A stretch of 64,000 nt of DNA from Paenibacillus brevis. Its GTDB lineage: Bacteria; Bacillota; Bacilli; Paenibacillales; Paenibacillaceae. The stretch lies in assembly GCF_018919145.1 (NCBI RefSeq), contig NZ_JAHLQJ010000006.1:186001-250000 (forward strand), written 5' to 3'. Below the pieces are notes generated by a model that ran no database searches, was not told the origin of the DNA, and worked only from the letters and a program-made list of their open reading frames with translations. Of the stretch, positions 36,501 through 43,753 are shown piece by piece (position 1 is the first letter of the stretch; each line of letters opens with the position of its first letter). The position numbers were made by a program, and so were the translations under genes.

Positions 36501-36762
36501 TGATCCCGAAGTTCAAATTCAGAATATCGTTAATTCGCTCCAAGATAAGTTAGCCGAGATAAAAACTAGATTTGATTCTGCAACAATTGATGCTGAAAAA
36601 GCTCAGTTGATTATGGAAGTTGTGCAGGCAGGAAATGATAGCTTTGATCGGATTAATGAGATTGATGCATCTAAAACCATCAAGAATAAAGCAATCAACA
36701 ATGTAAAAAAACAAGTCAATAAAATGATGGATTACATTTTGCAAAATCTATTGAAGTTCTAA
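33541..36762 (+). CDS. Secreted protein with three tandem ~315-aa repeats
   Basis: 1073 residues from ATG 33541 (GAGGTGA upstream; GTG 33532 also possible). A signal peptide (basic MSLRKK, hydrophobic to residue 26, probable cleavage near ANAAE at 41-45) is followed by three repeats starting near residues 53, 364 and 680 (DNA about 33697, 34631, 35578). Each repeat has a helical part (LERM-KLHAAL, then LEAIRSNP-F--TLKTIA, DDF-LF-FGDG) and a beta-rich Ig-like part (DGRQHIYSL--FGV--PA, WVKVSGS, S-AVIQA-L-NPYGG). A helical C-terminus follows. Family not recognised. It lacks a sorting motif or membrane anchor and is probably linked to polymer export or matrix structure. Confidence 0.85.
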   Translation: MSLRKKVTVSALVLSMLTASVGILPFSTKGPMEKLSPIQRANAAEMEQSSGFFRERLSELYAALASDPAGLQDVINLREEITRLQFVEVQPLISPIWSKVNARLPETVDRKELREGLIQLFRTVSTIQTMSELEALRSDPEFNATLRTIATAIGHEDLSVDDFIVFLFGDGGSRLGLEGTVAGTLGNMPLTQLAGLIGNSQAATEILLQAVDKLLEENDAYRISSILKEMDISSQDIRSLLISLQGKLQYDDQAIHAMTMAYVRTTVKATAQISEDGRQHIYSLNAFGIEIPAFILEWSKVSGDAVVSVASNGVVTIPEGAGSGSAVIQAKLVNPYGSGTGVIFQKEVTLRETSGEETVFPSERFLERMNKLHAALAAGDPADIQDVRNLRDEIAGLDPVLDEALIDPVWNKIAPKLPSTVDQAELKANLFQMIKEVGSFQYDPTASELEAIRSNPKFRSTLKTIAGAGGDSQIVMDDFLLFMFGDGDSRKGIEGTIRDLLVNMNAAELLGLLGNNEAITAVLLQATEQLLSETAEYKFSSILEKLEVTPQDLRSTVLNYQIRLQYDVPAINAMAVAYMRSESTELVDVSEDGRQHIYSLKVFGVDVPAIALKWVKVSGSGDIDVLPNGTVTLATHVPSASAVIQAQLFNPYGGNAKVIFEKEVTLTASIEEGNIFPVEQFLERMEKLHAALQANGYSDVRDVRRLWDELNSLNATKDAALINQIWKPIAEKLPDSADKNEVKKNLFELITSVSSIPYDLEGSRLEAIRTNPDFVATMEIIAEAAGVSNLSIDDVLILLYGDNGGHSGVEGAVRNTISNMSSKELAALLKNKNGLDRVKEAALEAVLSDRNGYALSEALFNLGVKPQDATSLVQKFKTKLRYDVPAVRAITAAFISSEAESKAEITQNGRQHVYTLTVLGVELPSSALKWKKVSGSKDVKVTSNGKVTIDKKVQKGTAIIQATLVNLFGGNSKVIFTQEITLTNGVVDPEVQIQNIVNSLQDKLAEIKTRFDSATIDAEKAQLIMEVVQAGNDSFDRINEIDASKTIKNKAINNVKKQVNKMMDYILQNLLKF

Positions 36763-36767
36763 GACCA

Positions 36768-36810
36768 AGCCAGCTCTTCCTGCCAACAGGAGGGCTGGCC
36801 TATTTCTTTT
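36768..36810 (+). terminator. Terminator between the repeat protein and the last gene
   Basis: CCAGC and TCCTG (36770-36781) pair with CAGGA and CTGG (36787-36798) around CCAA, followed by a T-rich stretch. It may end the long operon or be partly passed. Confidence 0.65.
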
Positions 36811-36852
36811 ACTAATCGGTACATTTTGTAGGAAGGTGGTGTTCACATCACA

Positions 36853-37641
36853 ATGGGACAACAACGAATCCGCAAGAGAAGGCGGCACCGATTTCGAAAA
36901 CCGGATATAGCCATTTTTATCTTATCCACGATCACTGTTCTCTTACTCTTTCTATGGGGGGGATTGTATTGGAAGGAGTCGTCGGAAAACAAATTAATTG
37001 TTAATGCCAGCGAACAAGAAGAACTTCAACAAATCCTGCTAGAGGACAATGATCTATTATCACTTGATTACGAGGATATTACTGCAGGGGCAGTGGAACA
37101 ACACGAAGAACTCGGAGAGACGGGAGATGCTTCAGCAAACCCGGGTACGCAAGTCCAGAATAATAAGAATGCCCAAGGCTCGCAGACCTCCACGAATCAG
37201 AGTACCTCAAGCCAGGCGTTACAAGGTGCTCAAAGCATAACAAAGCCAGACGGTTCAAGCACGACAAACACGACTTCACCTAGCGCTATACAATTAGATT
37301 CTACAACGAATCTGATAGAAAAATATGAGCAAGAATTCACACAACTTCAGGGAAAGTGTAGAAAGGATATGAGGGTAGCTTTAAGTGAAGCGGAAAGTAG
37401 TATGCAGCAACTGGATAGAAGTGATCCCCGCGATGTAATCGCATGGAGAGATCAGTTGAACGCCGAATTATCAACGGCTGAATCAACCTGTGACAATTCA
37501 TTCCAAAGAATTGTTCAAAACGCAGAGAATGATTCAGTATCTGCAGACGTCATCGAAGGCTGGAGTCAAAAATATGACGACTTAAAGGCGAAACTTCAAG
37601 AGGAGTCAGAAGCGAAGCTGCAACAACTCATGGGCGGTTAA
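36853..37641 (+). CDS. Single-pass membrane protein with low-complexity linker
   Basis: 262 residues, ATG 36853, with GGAAGGTGG upstream. A basic cytoplasmic tail (GQQRIRKRRRHRFRKPD) precedes one transmembrane segment (about residues 20-42), then an acidic segment, a Ser/Thr/Gln/Asn-rich linker (roughly 92-150), and a C-terminal helical region with YDDLKAKLQEESEAKLQQ that may be a coiled coil. Family not recognised. Located just after the repeat-protein gene and a terminator, and it converges with the XRE gene (2 bp between stops). A cell-surface partner of the polymer or the repeat protein is possible. Confidence 0.75.
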   Translation: MGQQRIRKRRRHRFRKPDIAIFILSTITVLLLFLWGGLYWKESSENKLIVNASEQEELQQILLEDNDLLSLDYEDITAGAVEQHEELGETGDASANPGTQVQNNKNAQGSQTSTNQSTSSQALQGAQSITKPDGSSTTNTTSPSAIQLDSTTNLIEKYEQEFTQLQGKCRKDMRVALSEAESSMQQLDRSDPRDVIAWRDQLNAELSTAESTCDNSFQRIVQNAENDSVSADVIEGWSQKYDDLKAKLQEESEAKLQQLMGG

Positions 37642-37642
37642 A

Positions 37643-37999
37643 TCATTCATCCTTTGGAAATTGCCGATCGCGGAGTACGCGTTCAAGTAAAATACGAATC
37701 AAATCAAGATCGTCCTTTTCCAAAGGGATCCCGTCCCAATGAAGTTGTTCGAAATTCAAATATTCTTTGGCATTATGATTTAGTTCTCCCGGTGGTTCTG
37801 GATAATTGGTAAGACCTAGAAGATAATCCGCCGACGTGTTTAGTTTACGAGATATCGTTTGGATAGATTCCAGAGTAGGCTCACGGTAACCGGATTCATA
37901 CCCTGCATACGTGCTTTTGGCAACTCCAACGTAATCCGCAACTTCCTGCATCGTCAATTTTCTCTTTTTGCGCAACTGCTTCAGTCGCTTCGCGAACAT
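37643..37999 (-). CDS. XRE-family transcriptional regulator (SinR/ImmR-like)
   Basis: 118 residues on the minus strand, ATG at 37999, with GGGAGAG upstream. N-terminal HTH (residues about 5-60): LKQLRKKRKLTMQEVADYVG, then VAKSTYAGYESGYREPTLES, the XRE core; the C-terminus PLEKDDLDLIRILLERVL is a helical dimerisation or ligand region. Its promoter carries an inverted repeat (38044-38064), so it probably represses itself. It ends the polysaccharide locus and could regulate it, in analogy with SinR; no target site was proved. Confidence 0.85.
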   Translation of the reverse strand: MFAKRLKQLRKKRKLTMQEVADYVGVAKSTYAGYESGYREPTLESIQTISRKLNTSADYLLGLTNYPEPPGELNHNAKEYLNFEQLHWDGIPLEKDDLDLIRILLERVLRDRQFPKDE

Positions 38000-38043
38000 C
38001 CGCTAGCTCTCCCTTCAAACCCCGTAAATGACATTTCCGTTAT

Positions 38044-38064
38044 GTGAAATACACTCGTATTCAC
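38044..38064. promoter_or_regulatory. Inverted repeat, candidate operator of the XRE gene
   Basis: GTGAAATAC at 38044-38052 and GTATTCAC at 38057-38064 are inverted copies apart from one extra A. It lies about 14-34 nt downstream of the predicted transcription start, a usual place for autorepression. Confidence 0.55.
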
Positions 38065-38084
38065 TTCTAGCAAATGCAACCATA

Positions 38085-38112
38085 ATTATAGCATGTTCAC
38101 CACACAACGCAA
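38085..38112 (-). promoter_or_regulatory. Predicted promoter of the XRE gene
   Basis: On the minus strand TTGCGT (plus 38107-38112), 16 bp, TATAAT (plus 38085-38090). Confidence 0.55.
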
Positions 38113-38181
38113 TTAGGTAATGCAATTGGGTGACTTCATTTCGTATGCAAATTCGCTAAAGTTCAAACGTCAGGGCGGTTC

Positions 38182-38210
38182 TTGACGGAGCTTGCCGATA
38201 GCTATATAAT
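38182..38210 (+). promoter_or_regulatory. Predicted thrS promoter
   Basis: TTGACG at 38182-38187, 17 bp, TATAAT at 38205-38210. The transcript would start near 38217 and include the T-box. Confidence 0.75.
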
Positions 38211-38216
38211 TACTGA

Positions 38217-38500
38217 TAATTCGAAAAAGCGTTGACAAAGACATGGGTCATGCAGAAAGAACGGATCAGAGAGAGGGAACATCAGGCTGGAATTCCCTTC
38301 GGTTTCGCTGTTGGCTTACCCCTTTGTAGCTGTAACTCCGAACCTTCTTGCTCAGCTAGTGTGAGCGGTTGTAATAAGAGCTGCCGGGCCATTCCCGTTA
38401 CAGAATGCCGAATAAGGGCTTGACTGCAAGGCAGATAAGCCGAATGAGGGTGGAACCACGGGTTATTATGCTCGTCCCTTTCCGGGGACGGGCTTTTTTG
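38217..38500 (+). ncRNA. T-box riboswitch for threonyl-tRNA
   Basis: The T-box core AGGGTGGAACCACG is at 38447-38460 and the terminator hairpin GCTCGTCCC / GGGACGGGC (about 38469-38493) with six T residues follows. Stem I can be drawn with GCAGAAAG near 38252 pairing with CTTCTTGC near 38344; the internal loop beside it has ACC at 38342-38344, a threonine codon, as specifier. Uncharged tRNA-Thr would favour the antiterminator and thrS expression. Confidence 0.93.
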
Positions 38501-38554
38501 CTGTCCGTTGCCGGTACTCCAAATTATCAAATTATTGACTGGGAGGAAACAATC

Positions 38555-40492
38555 GTGGCAATCAAGATTTCGCTGCCGGACGGTTCTGTCCGGGAATATG
38601 TAGAGGGGAATACGCTGGAGGATGTAGCAGCATCCATCAGTAGCGGTCTTCGGAAAAATGCGGTAGCCGGTAAAATTAACGGTCAAGCGGTAGATCTTAA
38701 TACCGCGTTAACCGATGGTGCCCAAGTGGAGATCATTACATTGGACTCCAAGGATGGCGTGGAGATTATGCGTCACAGTACGGCGCATTTGATGGCTCAA
38801 GCCGTTAAACGCCTGTTCGGCGGCAAGGAAGTGAAGCTGGGCATTGGTCCGGTGATCGAGGACGGATTCTACTATGATATGGATCTGGAGCATCCCTTGA
38901 ACCCGGAAGATCTTCAGAAGATCGAGAAGGAAATGGAACGCATTATTGGAGAGAATCTTCCGATTACGCGCCGTGAGGTCAGCCGCGAGGAAGCGGTGGC
39001 GATATTTACGGAGCTGGGCGATCCGTACAAGCTGGAATTGATTCGTGATCTGCCGGAAGACAGCGTGATTTCGATCTATGATCAAGGCGAATTTTTCGAC
39101 CTGTGCCGCGGTCCTCACGTACCTTCTACCGGCAAGATCAAAGTGTTCAAGCTACTGAGCGTAGCCGGAGCTTACTGGAGAGGCAACAGCGACAACAAGA
39201 TGCTGCAGCGGATTTACGGAACAGCCTTCGTGAAGAAGGCCGAACTGGATGAGCATTTGCGCCTGCTGGAAGAAGCGAAGAAGCGCGATCACCGCAAGCT
39301 GGGGAAAGAGCTGAGCATCTTTACCTTTAACAATCTGGTCGGACAAGGCTTGCCGATCTGGCTGCCGAAGGGAGCAACCCTTCGCCGTACGCTTGAGCGG
39401 TACATTGTTGATATCGAGGAGCGTCTTGGCTATCAGCACGTGTATACTCCTGTACTCGGTAATGTTGATTTGTATAAAACATCCGGACACTGGGATCATT
39501 ACCAGGAAGATATGTTCCCGAAGATGGAGATCGACACGGAAGAGTTTGTGCTCCGTCCAATGAACTGTCCTCACCATATGATGGTGTACAAGAGTGACAT
39601 GCGAAGCTACCGTGATCTGCCGATCCGCGTGGCTGAGCTTGGAATGCAGCATCGCTACGAGATGTCAGGCGCACTGACCGGTCTGCATCGTGTTCGCTCC
39701 ATGACGCTGAATGATGCTCATATCTTCTGCCGAATGGACCAAATCAAAGATGAATTCACCCGTGTCCTCGAACTGATCAAGCAGGTCTACAGCGACTTCG
39801 GAATCAAGGAATACAAATTCCGTCTGTCCTATCGCGATCCACAGGATACCGAGAAGTATTTCCCGGACGACAATATGTGGAATACGACCCAGCGCATGCT
39901 GCGTGAGGTTGTGGAAGAAGCGGGGCTGCCGTTCTATGAAGCGGAAGGGGAAGCCGCCTTCTATGGTCCGAAGCTGGATGTGCAGGTGAAGACGGCTCTT
40001 GGCAAGGAAGAGACACTGTCGACGATTCAGATCGACGTGCTGCTTCCGGAGCGCTTTGAACTCGAATATGTGGGCGACGACGGCGCGAAGCACCGTCCGG
40101 TTGTATTGCACCGCGGTATTCTGGGAACCATGGAACGCTTTACCGCCTTCCTGCTGGAGAACTTCGCAGGCAATCTTCCGCTCTGGCTGTCCCCGATTCA
40201 AGCCAAGGTCATTCCTGTATCGCAGGCCTTTGACGACTATGCCCGTAAAGTGGAAGATATGCTTAGAGCGGCAGGCGTTCGAGTGGAAAGTGATCTGCGT
40301 AATGAAAAGCTGGGCTATAAAATCCGGGAAGCCCAGTTGGAGAAAATCCCTTATATGTTCATCGTAGGGGAGAATGAGCAGCAAAATGCTACCGTATCCG
40401 TTCGCAAACGCGGAGAAGGGGACCTGGGAGCGAGGTCGCTGAATGAAGTTGCTGCGGAGCTTCAGAACGACATCCGCAACCATGTCATTTAA
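38555..40492 (+). CDS. thrS: Threonyl-tRNA synthetase
   Basis: 645 residues from GTG 38555 (GGGAGG upstream, 9-10 bases); the long open frame to 38405 is the leader. Domains in order: TGS ([20 protein letters not shown]), second additional domain with the zinc/editing motif [15 protein letters not shown] and [10 protein letters not shown], class II core with motif 2 [19 protein letters not shown] and motif 3 [11 protein letters not shown], and an anticodon-binding domain near the C-terminus. Cytoplasmic charging of tRNA-Thr. A T-box with Thr specifier controls it. Confidence 0.97.
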   Translation: MAIKISLPDGSVREYVEGNTLEDVAASISSGLRKNAVAGKINGQAVDLNTALTDGAQVEIITLDSKDGVEIMRHSTAHLMAQAVKRLFGGKEVKLGIGPVIEDGFYYDMDLEHPLNPEDLQKIEKEMERIIGENLPITRREVSREEAVAIFTELGDPYKLELIRDLPEDSVISIYDQGEFFDLCRGPHVPSTGKIKVFKLLSVAGAYWRGNSDNKMLQRIYGTAFVKKAELDEHLRLLEEAKKRDHRKLGKELSIFTFNNLVGQGLPIWLPKGATLRRTLERYIVDIEERLGYQHVYTPVLGNVDLYKTSGHWDHYQEDMFPKMEIDTEEFVLRPMNCPHHMMVYKSDMRSYRDLPIRVAELGMQHRYEMSGALTGLHRVRSMTLNDAHIFCRMDQIKDEFTRVLELIKQVYSDFGIKEYKFRLSYRDPQDTEKYFPDDNMWNTTQRMLREVVEEAGLPFYEAEGEAAFYGPKLDVQVKTALGKEETLSTIQIDVLLPERFELEYVGDDGAKHRPVVLHRGILGTMERFTAFLLENFAGNLPLWLSPIQAKVIPVSQAFDDYARKVEDMLRAAGVRVESDLRNEKLGYKIREAQLEKIPYMFIVGENEQQNATVSVRKRGEGDLGARSLNEVAAELQNDIRNHVI

Positions 40493-40522
40493 CTTTTTTT
40501 AAACGATGAATGTATAAACCAA

Positions 40523-40571
40523 GGCGCATATGGAAAACCTTCGCATTAAGGGGGAGGTTTTCATATGCGCC
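40523..40571 (+). repeat. Long hairpin covering ribosome site and start codon
   Basis: A 17-nt arm at 40523-40539 is complementary, with one bulged G, to 40556-40571. The loop is 40540-40555 and contains most of the GGGGGAGG ribosome site, while the ATG at 40565 lies within the right arm. The 16 paired positions make this very stable in RNA. There is no T-run. Confidence 0.75.
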
Positions 40572-41290
40572 AATTTGCTATGTGGCGGAGAACTGTAGTT
40601 GCATTGTTAATGACGGTTCTCCTTGTCCAGGCGATCGCCGCAGACAGCAAGATTAAGGCTATGAATGATCACACTGGAAATGTAATGAACAGCTATACAT
40701 TAGAGCTCCGAATGGAGCAATACGAGATGATGGCTCAGCGTATGGAGAAGTTCCAAGTGATGCTTGAGCAGAACAAGAGCAACCAGTTAACGCCGGTGCT
40801 GGCTGAGCAAAAGCAGAAGATTACGCAAAACAGCGCGGTAGCGACAGCTGCGAATGAAACTGCTAAAGTTGCCAAGAAGGTCAAAGTCGTTGCTACAGGT
40901 TATACGGCTGGCTATGAATCGACGGGCAAGCATCCGAACCATCCGCAGTATGGAATTACGTATTCCGGAGTCAAGGTAAGACGCGATAAGGATACGATTT
41001 CGACCATTGCCGCCGATCTGAAGGTCTTTCCGATTGGAACGGTCCTTTATATCCCGGGCTATGGCTACGGAATTGTGGCGGATAAAGGCTCTGCGATCAA
41101 GGGGAACAAGATTGATCTGTACTTCAAGACCACCAAGCAGGTGTTCAAGGAGTGGGGCAAAAAAGAGGTCGAGGTTCAGGTTATTCGTAAAGGAAACGGT
41201 AAGCTGACGGAGGACATGCTGAGCAAGCTCGGAAAAGCGATGGAGGTCAGCAAGGAAATTCCTGATCATATGTGGGATCAAATCATTTGA
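40565..41290 (+). CDS. 3D-domain (YuiC/RpfB-like) secreted cell-wall protein
   Basis: 241 residues, ATG 40565 with GGGGGAGG upstream. The N-terminus [20 protein letters not shown] is a signal or anchor segment. A middle coiled region ([20 protein letters not shown]) leads to a C-terminal 3D domain: [54 protein letters not shown], with the aspartates that give the domain its name. Family members are lytic transglycosylase-like or stationary-phase survival proteins. The start codon is inside a long hairpin (40523-40571), suggesting translational control. Confidence 0.82.
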   Translation: MRQFAMWRRTVVALLMTVLLVQAIAADSKIKAMNDHTGNVMNSYTLELRMEQYEMMAQRMEKFQVMLEQNKSNQLTPVLAEQKQKITQNSAVATAANETAKVAKKVKVVATGYTAGYESTGKHPNHPQYGITYSGVKVRRDKDTISTIAADLKVFPIGTVLYIPGYGYGIVADKGSAIKGNKIDLYFKTTKQVFKEWGKKEVEVQVIRKGNGKLTEDMLSKLGKAMEVSKEIPDHMWDQII

Positions 41291-41307
41291 ATTCCCGTTC
41301 AGGGCTT

Positions 41308-41338
41308 TGCATAATTCACCTAACTTGTATGCATAATA
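41308..41338 (+). promoter_or_regulatory. Sigma-G-like forespore promoter
   Basis: TGCATA at 41308-41313, 18 bp, CATAATA at 41332-41338, both matching the sigma-G consensus as I recall it. It lies 32 bp ahead of the SASP-like gene, which supports forespore expression. Confidence 0.7.
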
Positions 41339-41369
41339 CCTTCTGTAATGACAGGGGAGGTGAATACAA

Positions 41370-41513
41370 GTGGCAAAGAAAAATAAGGCTGAATCGCAAG
41401 GCTATAAAACGCCTAACGAGAAGTTTAACGCCGAGTTTGCAGAGGAAAGCAATGCGACGATTGCGCAAAAAGCCAAAGCTTCGCATCAAGCCTCCAATCA
41501 GCAACAGAAATAA
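41370..41513 (+). CDS. Small acid-soluble spore protein, gamma-type-like
   Basis: 47 residues from GTG 41370, with GGGGAGGTGA upstream. The sequence is hydrophilic and Lys/Gln/Asn/Ala-rich, with EKFNAEFAEESNATIAQKAK resembling the TEFASETNA repeat of gamma-type SASPs (SspE) and a Gln-rich tail. Gamma-type SASPs are amino-acid reserves of the spore core and do not bind DNA. The sigma-G-like promoter upstream and a strong terminator (41532-41557) fit a monocistronic forespore gene. A match to a single repeat only is weak by itself. Confidence 0.7.
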   Translation: MAKKNKAESQGYKTPNEKFNAEFAEESNATIAQKAKASHQASNQQQK

Positions 41514-41531
41514 CAAGATGAGTGAACAACA

Positions 41532-41557
41532 GGCGTCCTGCAGAGGGCGCCTTTTTT
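41532..41557 (+). terminator. Terminator after the SASP-like gene
   Basis: GGCGTCCT (41532-41539) pairs with AGGGCGCC (41544-41551, one mismatch) and is followed by six T residues. Confidence 0.85.
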
Positions 41558-41728
41558 AGGATAAATTAAATTTCCTTAAAATCCCATATCCCTCCGTCTG
41601 AAGGCTGAGTTCAAATTCCATCCCGCGCCGCTGTTGTAACAAGAAGCGTCTACGGTAAACTGTAGATATATAAGTTGACCTAGGAAAAGTTGCGTAGGAA
41701 GGCATAAGTTTATTTGGAGGGATTATTG

Positions 41729-42700
41729 ATGAGGAACGGATTATGGGGGCGCTTGATCGGCGGATTGGTACTGATTAGCATTGGTACTTTATTTTTATTG
41801 AATCAGTTAGGGATTGCAACGATCAGTATCGGCGAGCTATTTTCTACGTATTGGCCTGTCTTTCTGATTCTGGCCGGCTTATCTCAGCTGGGCAGCGGAA
41901 ATTGGCGGGGCTCAAGCTTTATCGGAAGCGCCATTCTAATGGTGATCGGCGGTTATTTTCTTGCCCGGAATTTGGGGATGATCGATTTATCGCCGGGAGA
42001 TTTCTTTCGCTTTTTCTTCCCGCTGCTGTTAATTATCGGAGGATTGAATGTACTGCTCAAGCCGCGCAGCCGCAAGAAGTGGGGAAACGGCCCGGCAGAC
42101 TATGATACCCCGCCAGCACCGTCCCAACCTCCGGTACCGCCAATTCCTGATCAATATATCCCGGAGATGAAATCGTCTTTGGATTCGATGTTTGACGGCC
42201 TGGAGAAGCAGCATGGCGGCAAGGACAAGGGATGGAAAGATACGCATAAACAAGACTTTGGTAATCATACTCACCATCAGAATTACTTCAATGACGGAAC
42301 GGAATCGTCCGACAAGCGTGAAACCTTCAATAAAGCAGGGTTTATCGGTGACGTTCATCTGGGAGAGGATTACTTCGAGCTCCGGCCGACCAACATTTCT
42401 CATTTTATCGGGGATACGGTAATCGACCTGACGAAGGCGCAGATTCCATATGGGGAGACGAAAATCAACGTCTCAGCCTTCATCGGGGACGTGAAAATTT
42501 TTGTTCCGGAAGACATCGACCTGGGAATCAGTGCAGTATCCAATGCTTTTATCGGAGATTTGAAGATATTGAAGCAGACACAGGGAGGCTTCATGAGCAA
42601 TGTACAGGCTCAGTCCCCTTCCTATCATGAAGCCAGCAAACGCGTTAAACTGATCGTCAGCGTATTTATCGGCGATGTGAAAGTGAATACGGTGGGTTAG
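41729..42700 (+). CDS. liaF: LiaF-like membrane regulator
   Basis: 323 residues from ATG 41729 (GGAGGG 8 bases upstream). N-terminal transmembrane helices (RLIGGLVLISIGTLFLLNQL; LFSTYWPVFLILAGLSQL; FIGSAILMVIGGYFLARNL; FFFPLLLIIGGLNVLL), a Pro-rich and His-rich linker, then a C-terminal cell-wall-active antibiotic-response domain of beta-helix repeats in which the word FIGD recurs (GFIGDVHLGEDYF, HFIGDTVIDLT, AFIGDVKIFV, AFIGDLKIL, VFIGDVKVN). LiaF inhibits LiaS in the absence of envelope stress. It is directly followed by liaS and liaR. Confidence 0.9.
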   Translation: MRNGLWGRLIGGLVLISIGTLFLLNQLGIATISIGELFSTYWPVFLILAGLSQLGSGNWRGSSFIGSAILMVIGGYFLARNLGMIDLSPGDFFRFFFPLLLIIGGLNVLLKPRSRKKWGNGPADYDTPPAPSQPPVPPIPDQYIPEMKSSLDSMFDGLEKQHGGKDKGWKDTHKQDFGNHTHHQNYFNDGTESSDKRETFNKAGFIGDVHLGEDYFELRPTNISHFIGDTVIDLTKAQIPYGETKINVSAFIGDVKIFVPEDIDLGISAVSNAFIGDLKILKQTQGGFMSNVQAQSPSYHEASKRVKLIVSVFIGDVKVNTVG

Positions 42701-42703
42701 CTT

Positions 42704-43753
42704 ATGATGGTTCAACGGATTCTGAAAAATACGAAATGGGAGCTGCTGCTATACTTTCTGCTAACAGGGAGTCTGGCGGCAGTTCTCCTCTATGGCGGGC
42801 ATGTGGCTGGGGTCATTCGCGTTCGGGACCCGCGGGTATTGACTTATGGAATTACCTTAGTCGTAGTGGCCACGTTGATCATCGGTTATATTGCCGGGCG
42901 TCGGATCCAGGGCAGGATTGATCTGCTGCATCTGCAGATGCTTCAGGTTGCCAAAGGAAATCTGTCTGTTCGACTGCCGGATACGGTGGATCAGACCTTT
43001 GCCGGACTCTATCGGGAGTTCAATAATATGACCGAGGCTGTCGAGAAGAAAATGCAGCTGCTTCAGCAATTAGGGGAGCAGGAGATTCTCGAAAAGGACA
43101 GAATGGCCGAAGGAGCAGTGCTGGAAGAACGCCGCAGGCTTGCCCGTGATCTTCATGATACGGTTAGTCAGCAGCTTTTTGCTATTCATATGGCGGCTTC
43201 TTCATTGCCTAAGGTTTTGGAAATGAATGCGGAGCAGGCCAATGTTGTGATGGATCAACTGATTCAGATGTCTAATACGGCACAGAAGCAGATGCGGGCC
43301 TTGATTGCACAGCTTCGTCCTATGGAGCTTGTCGGGAAGACGCTGCCCGAAGCACTGGATCAGTGGTTCCCGGATTATTGCCGTCAAAATGGGCTGAAGG
43401 GCATCAAGGAGATGGATGTGCAGGGACACATATCGGAGGCCAAGGAGCATCAGCTGTTCCTGATCATTCAGGAGGCAATGGCTAACATCGTCAAACATGC
43501 GGGAGCACAGTTGGTCAGTCTGTCTCTTAAGGAAGGTCCCAGACAGGTTGTGCTTACGATTAGTGATGACGGGCAGGGATTTAGCGGGAACGGACAGAAG
43601 CAGGGCTCTTATGGGCTGACGACAATGCGGGAGCGCGCGGAGAAGCTGGGCGGACATGTCGAGATTATCAGCAAGTCCGGAGCGGGAACGACTATCCGTG
43701 TACATATACCCAAGTTCGAGGATGAGAAGGGGAGAGCAGATCATGAGCAGTAA
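42704..43753 (+). CDS. liaS: Sensor histidine kinase LiaS-like
   Basis: 349 residues, ATG 42704, three bases after the liaF stop. Two transmembrane helices (about 15-32 and 46-64) with a very short external loop, a HAMP segment, HisKA_3 with His151 in RRRLARDLHDTVSQQLF, and an HATPase domain with EAMANIVKHAG and GSYGLTTMRERAEKLGG. It autophosphorylates upon lipid II-interfering stress in known LiaS. Overlaps liaR by 11 bp. Confidence 0.92.
   Translation: MMVQRILKNTKWELLLYFLLTGSLAAVLLYGGHVAGVIRVRDPRVLTYGITLVVVATLIIGYIAGRRIQGRIDLLHLQMLQVAKGNLSVRLPDTVDQTFAGLYREFNNMTEAVEKKMQLLQQLGEQEILEKDRMAEGAVLEERRRLARDLHDTVSQQLFAIHMAASSLPKVLEMNAEQANVVMDQLIQMSNTAQKQMRALIAQLRPMELVGKTLPEALDQWFPDYCRQNGLKGIKEMDVQGHISEAKEHQLFLIIQEAMANIVKHAGAQLVSLSLKEGPRQVVLTISDDGQGFSGNGQKQGSYGLTTMRERAEKLGGHVEIISKSGAGTTIRVHIPKFEDEKGRADHEQ

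Noticed and set aside
38109..38131. Direct repeat GCAATTAGGT / GCAATTGGGT near the XRE promoter
   Set aside because: Only 10 bp with a mismatch and 13-bp phase, not seen elsewhere; too weak to call an operator.
38405..38554. N-terminal extension of thrS
   Set aside because: The open frame passes through the T-box and terminator; the GTG at 38555 has a good ribosome site and starts at the TGS domain.
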